A DNA stretch of 14,636 bases from Acidobacteriota bacterium (lineage in GTDB: Bacteria > Actinomycetota > Acidimicrobiia > Acidimicrobiales > SHLQ01), in contig JADFOM010000034.1 in assembly GCA_022562835.1 (NCBI GenBank), positions 1-14,636 of the forward strand, read 5' to 3'. The translations under genes were made by a program, and so were the position numbers. Of the stretch, positions 14,255 to 14,636 are shown in pieces (the first letter of the stretch is position 1; each line of letters starts with the position of its first letter). The notes beneath the pieces are model-generated. The model was not told the origin of the DNA. It searched no databases and saw only the letters and a list, made by a program, of their open reading frames with translations.

Positions 14255-14636
14255 GTGGACATCAACAAGAAACCCGAGATAGCAGTTCCAGAAGGCCAGC
14301 CACCGACGACGCTCGTAGTCGAGGACCTCGTGGTCGGCGACGGAGCCGAAAGCGGACCTGGCATGCAGGTAACGGTGGACTACGTCGGCGCCGTATGGTC
14401 TAGCGGCGCGGAGTTCGATGCGTCCTGGAATCGCAATGACACGTTCGCCTTCAGTCTTGGAGCGGGACAGGTCATTGCCGGGTGGGATGAGGGCGTTGCA
14501 GGTATGTGCGTCGGCGGCCGGCGGCAGATCACTATCCCGCCTTCACTGGGCTACGGCGCGTCAGGTGCGGGCGATGTCATCGGCCCCATTTCCGTTTTCG
14601 CGGCGGACTTAGACGGCGACGGGGACACCGACGTCC
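14255..14636 (+). CDS. FKBP-type peptidyl-prolyl isomerase, 3' partial, with odd C-terminal join
   Basis: The frame runs from GTG 14255 to the window end without a stop (127 codons). Residues 20-109 follow the FKBP fold closely: VTVDYVGAVWSSGAEFDASW, then FSLGAGQVIAGWDEGVAGMCVGGRRQITIP and SLGYGASGAGDVI. It should speed cis-trans isomerisation of prolyl bonds; with no signal peptide it is probably cytoplasmic. The normal family end (PPNATLVFVVDLL-like) is replaced from about residue 110 by PISVFAADLDGDGDTDV. That is the calcium-loop motif of FG-GAP/VCBS repeat proteins and includes a rare TTA codon. Either a repeat domain is fused here or the contig end is chimeric. The N-terminal FKBP call is secure and the last 15 or so residues should not be trusted. 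Another start cannot be excluded. Confidence 0.88.
   Translation, partial: MDINKKPEIAVPEGQPPTTLVVEDLVVGDGAESGPGMQVTVDYVGAVWSSGAEFDASWNRNDTFAFSLGAGQVIAGWDEGVAGMCVGGRRQITIPPSLGYGASGAGDVIGPISVFAADLDGDGDTDV

Noticed and set aside
1..14636. CRISPR arrays, tRNA/rRNA genes, insertion sequences, phage genes
   Set aside because: No regularly spaced repeats, transposase or integrase motifs, terminal inverted repeats or tRNA-like cloverleaf were seen on reading.

Overview
The window is about 14.6 kb of moderately high-GC bacterial DNA, densely coded, with no RNA genes, CRISPR arrays or mobile elements that I can see. It most likely comes from an actinobacterium, possibly the Acidimicrobiia (Ilumatobacter-like). 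This is inferred from a TIGR03084-type protein (mycothiol maleylpyruvate isomerase-like fold), the AtuA/acyl-CoA dehydrogenase catabolic cluster, the CoA-ligase/P450 pair, and several start codons that sit directly downstream of TAnnnT boxes, as in leaderless actinobacterial transcripts. The genus is not proven. Both ends are cut inside genes.

Region 1 (1-4068, plus strand) is the tail of a catabolic operon: the biotinyl end of an acyl-CoA carboxylase, an AtuA-family (DUF1446) protein, an acyl-CoA dehydrogenase and a TIGR03084 metal-binding protein. The first three are nearly contiguous or overlapping. The set suggests breakdown of a branched or isoprenoid-type acyl-CoA by dehydrogenation and carboxylation. 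Region 2 (4134-7350, minus strand) converges on it and reads acyl-CoA synthetase, cytochrome P450, then a carboxymuconolactone decarboxylase-like protein. The first two overlap by 4 bases. It could feed hydroxylated or CoA-activated substrates into the same metabolism.

Region 3 (7486-8661, plus) is a serine beta-lactamase/esterase-fold hydrolase, divergent from region 2 across a 135-bp promoter region. Region 4 (8754-13659, plus) is an envelope-flavoured block. It holds an MFS permease with an extra C-terminal extracytoplasmic domain, an M15 peptidase lipoprotein one base downstream, a DNA-repair endonuclease III with an incomplete iron-sulfur motif, and a membrane-anchored TIM-barrel glycosidase-like protein of unknown activity.

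Region 5 (13697-14636) has a two-CBS-domain protein (minus) divergent from an FKBP-type prolyl isomerase (plus) that runs off the window. The last 45 or so bases of that gene read as an FG-GAP/VCBS calcium-loop motif instead of a normal FKBP end, which means either an unusual fusion or an assembly chimera. No intergenic gap exceeds about 135 bases. No transcription-factor gene is present.
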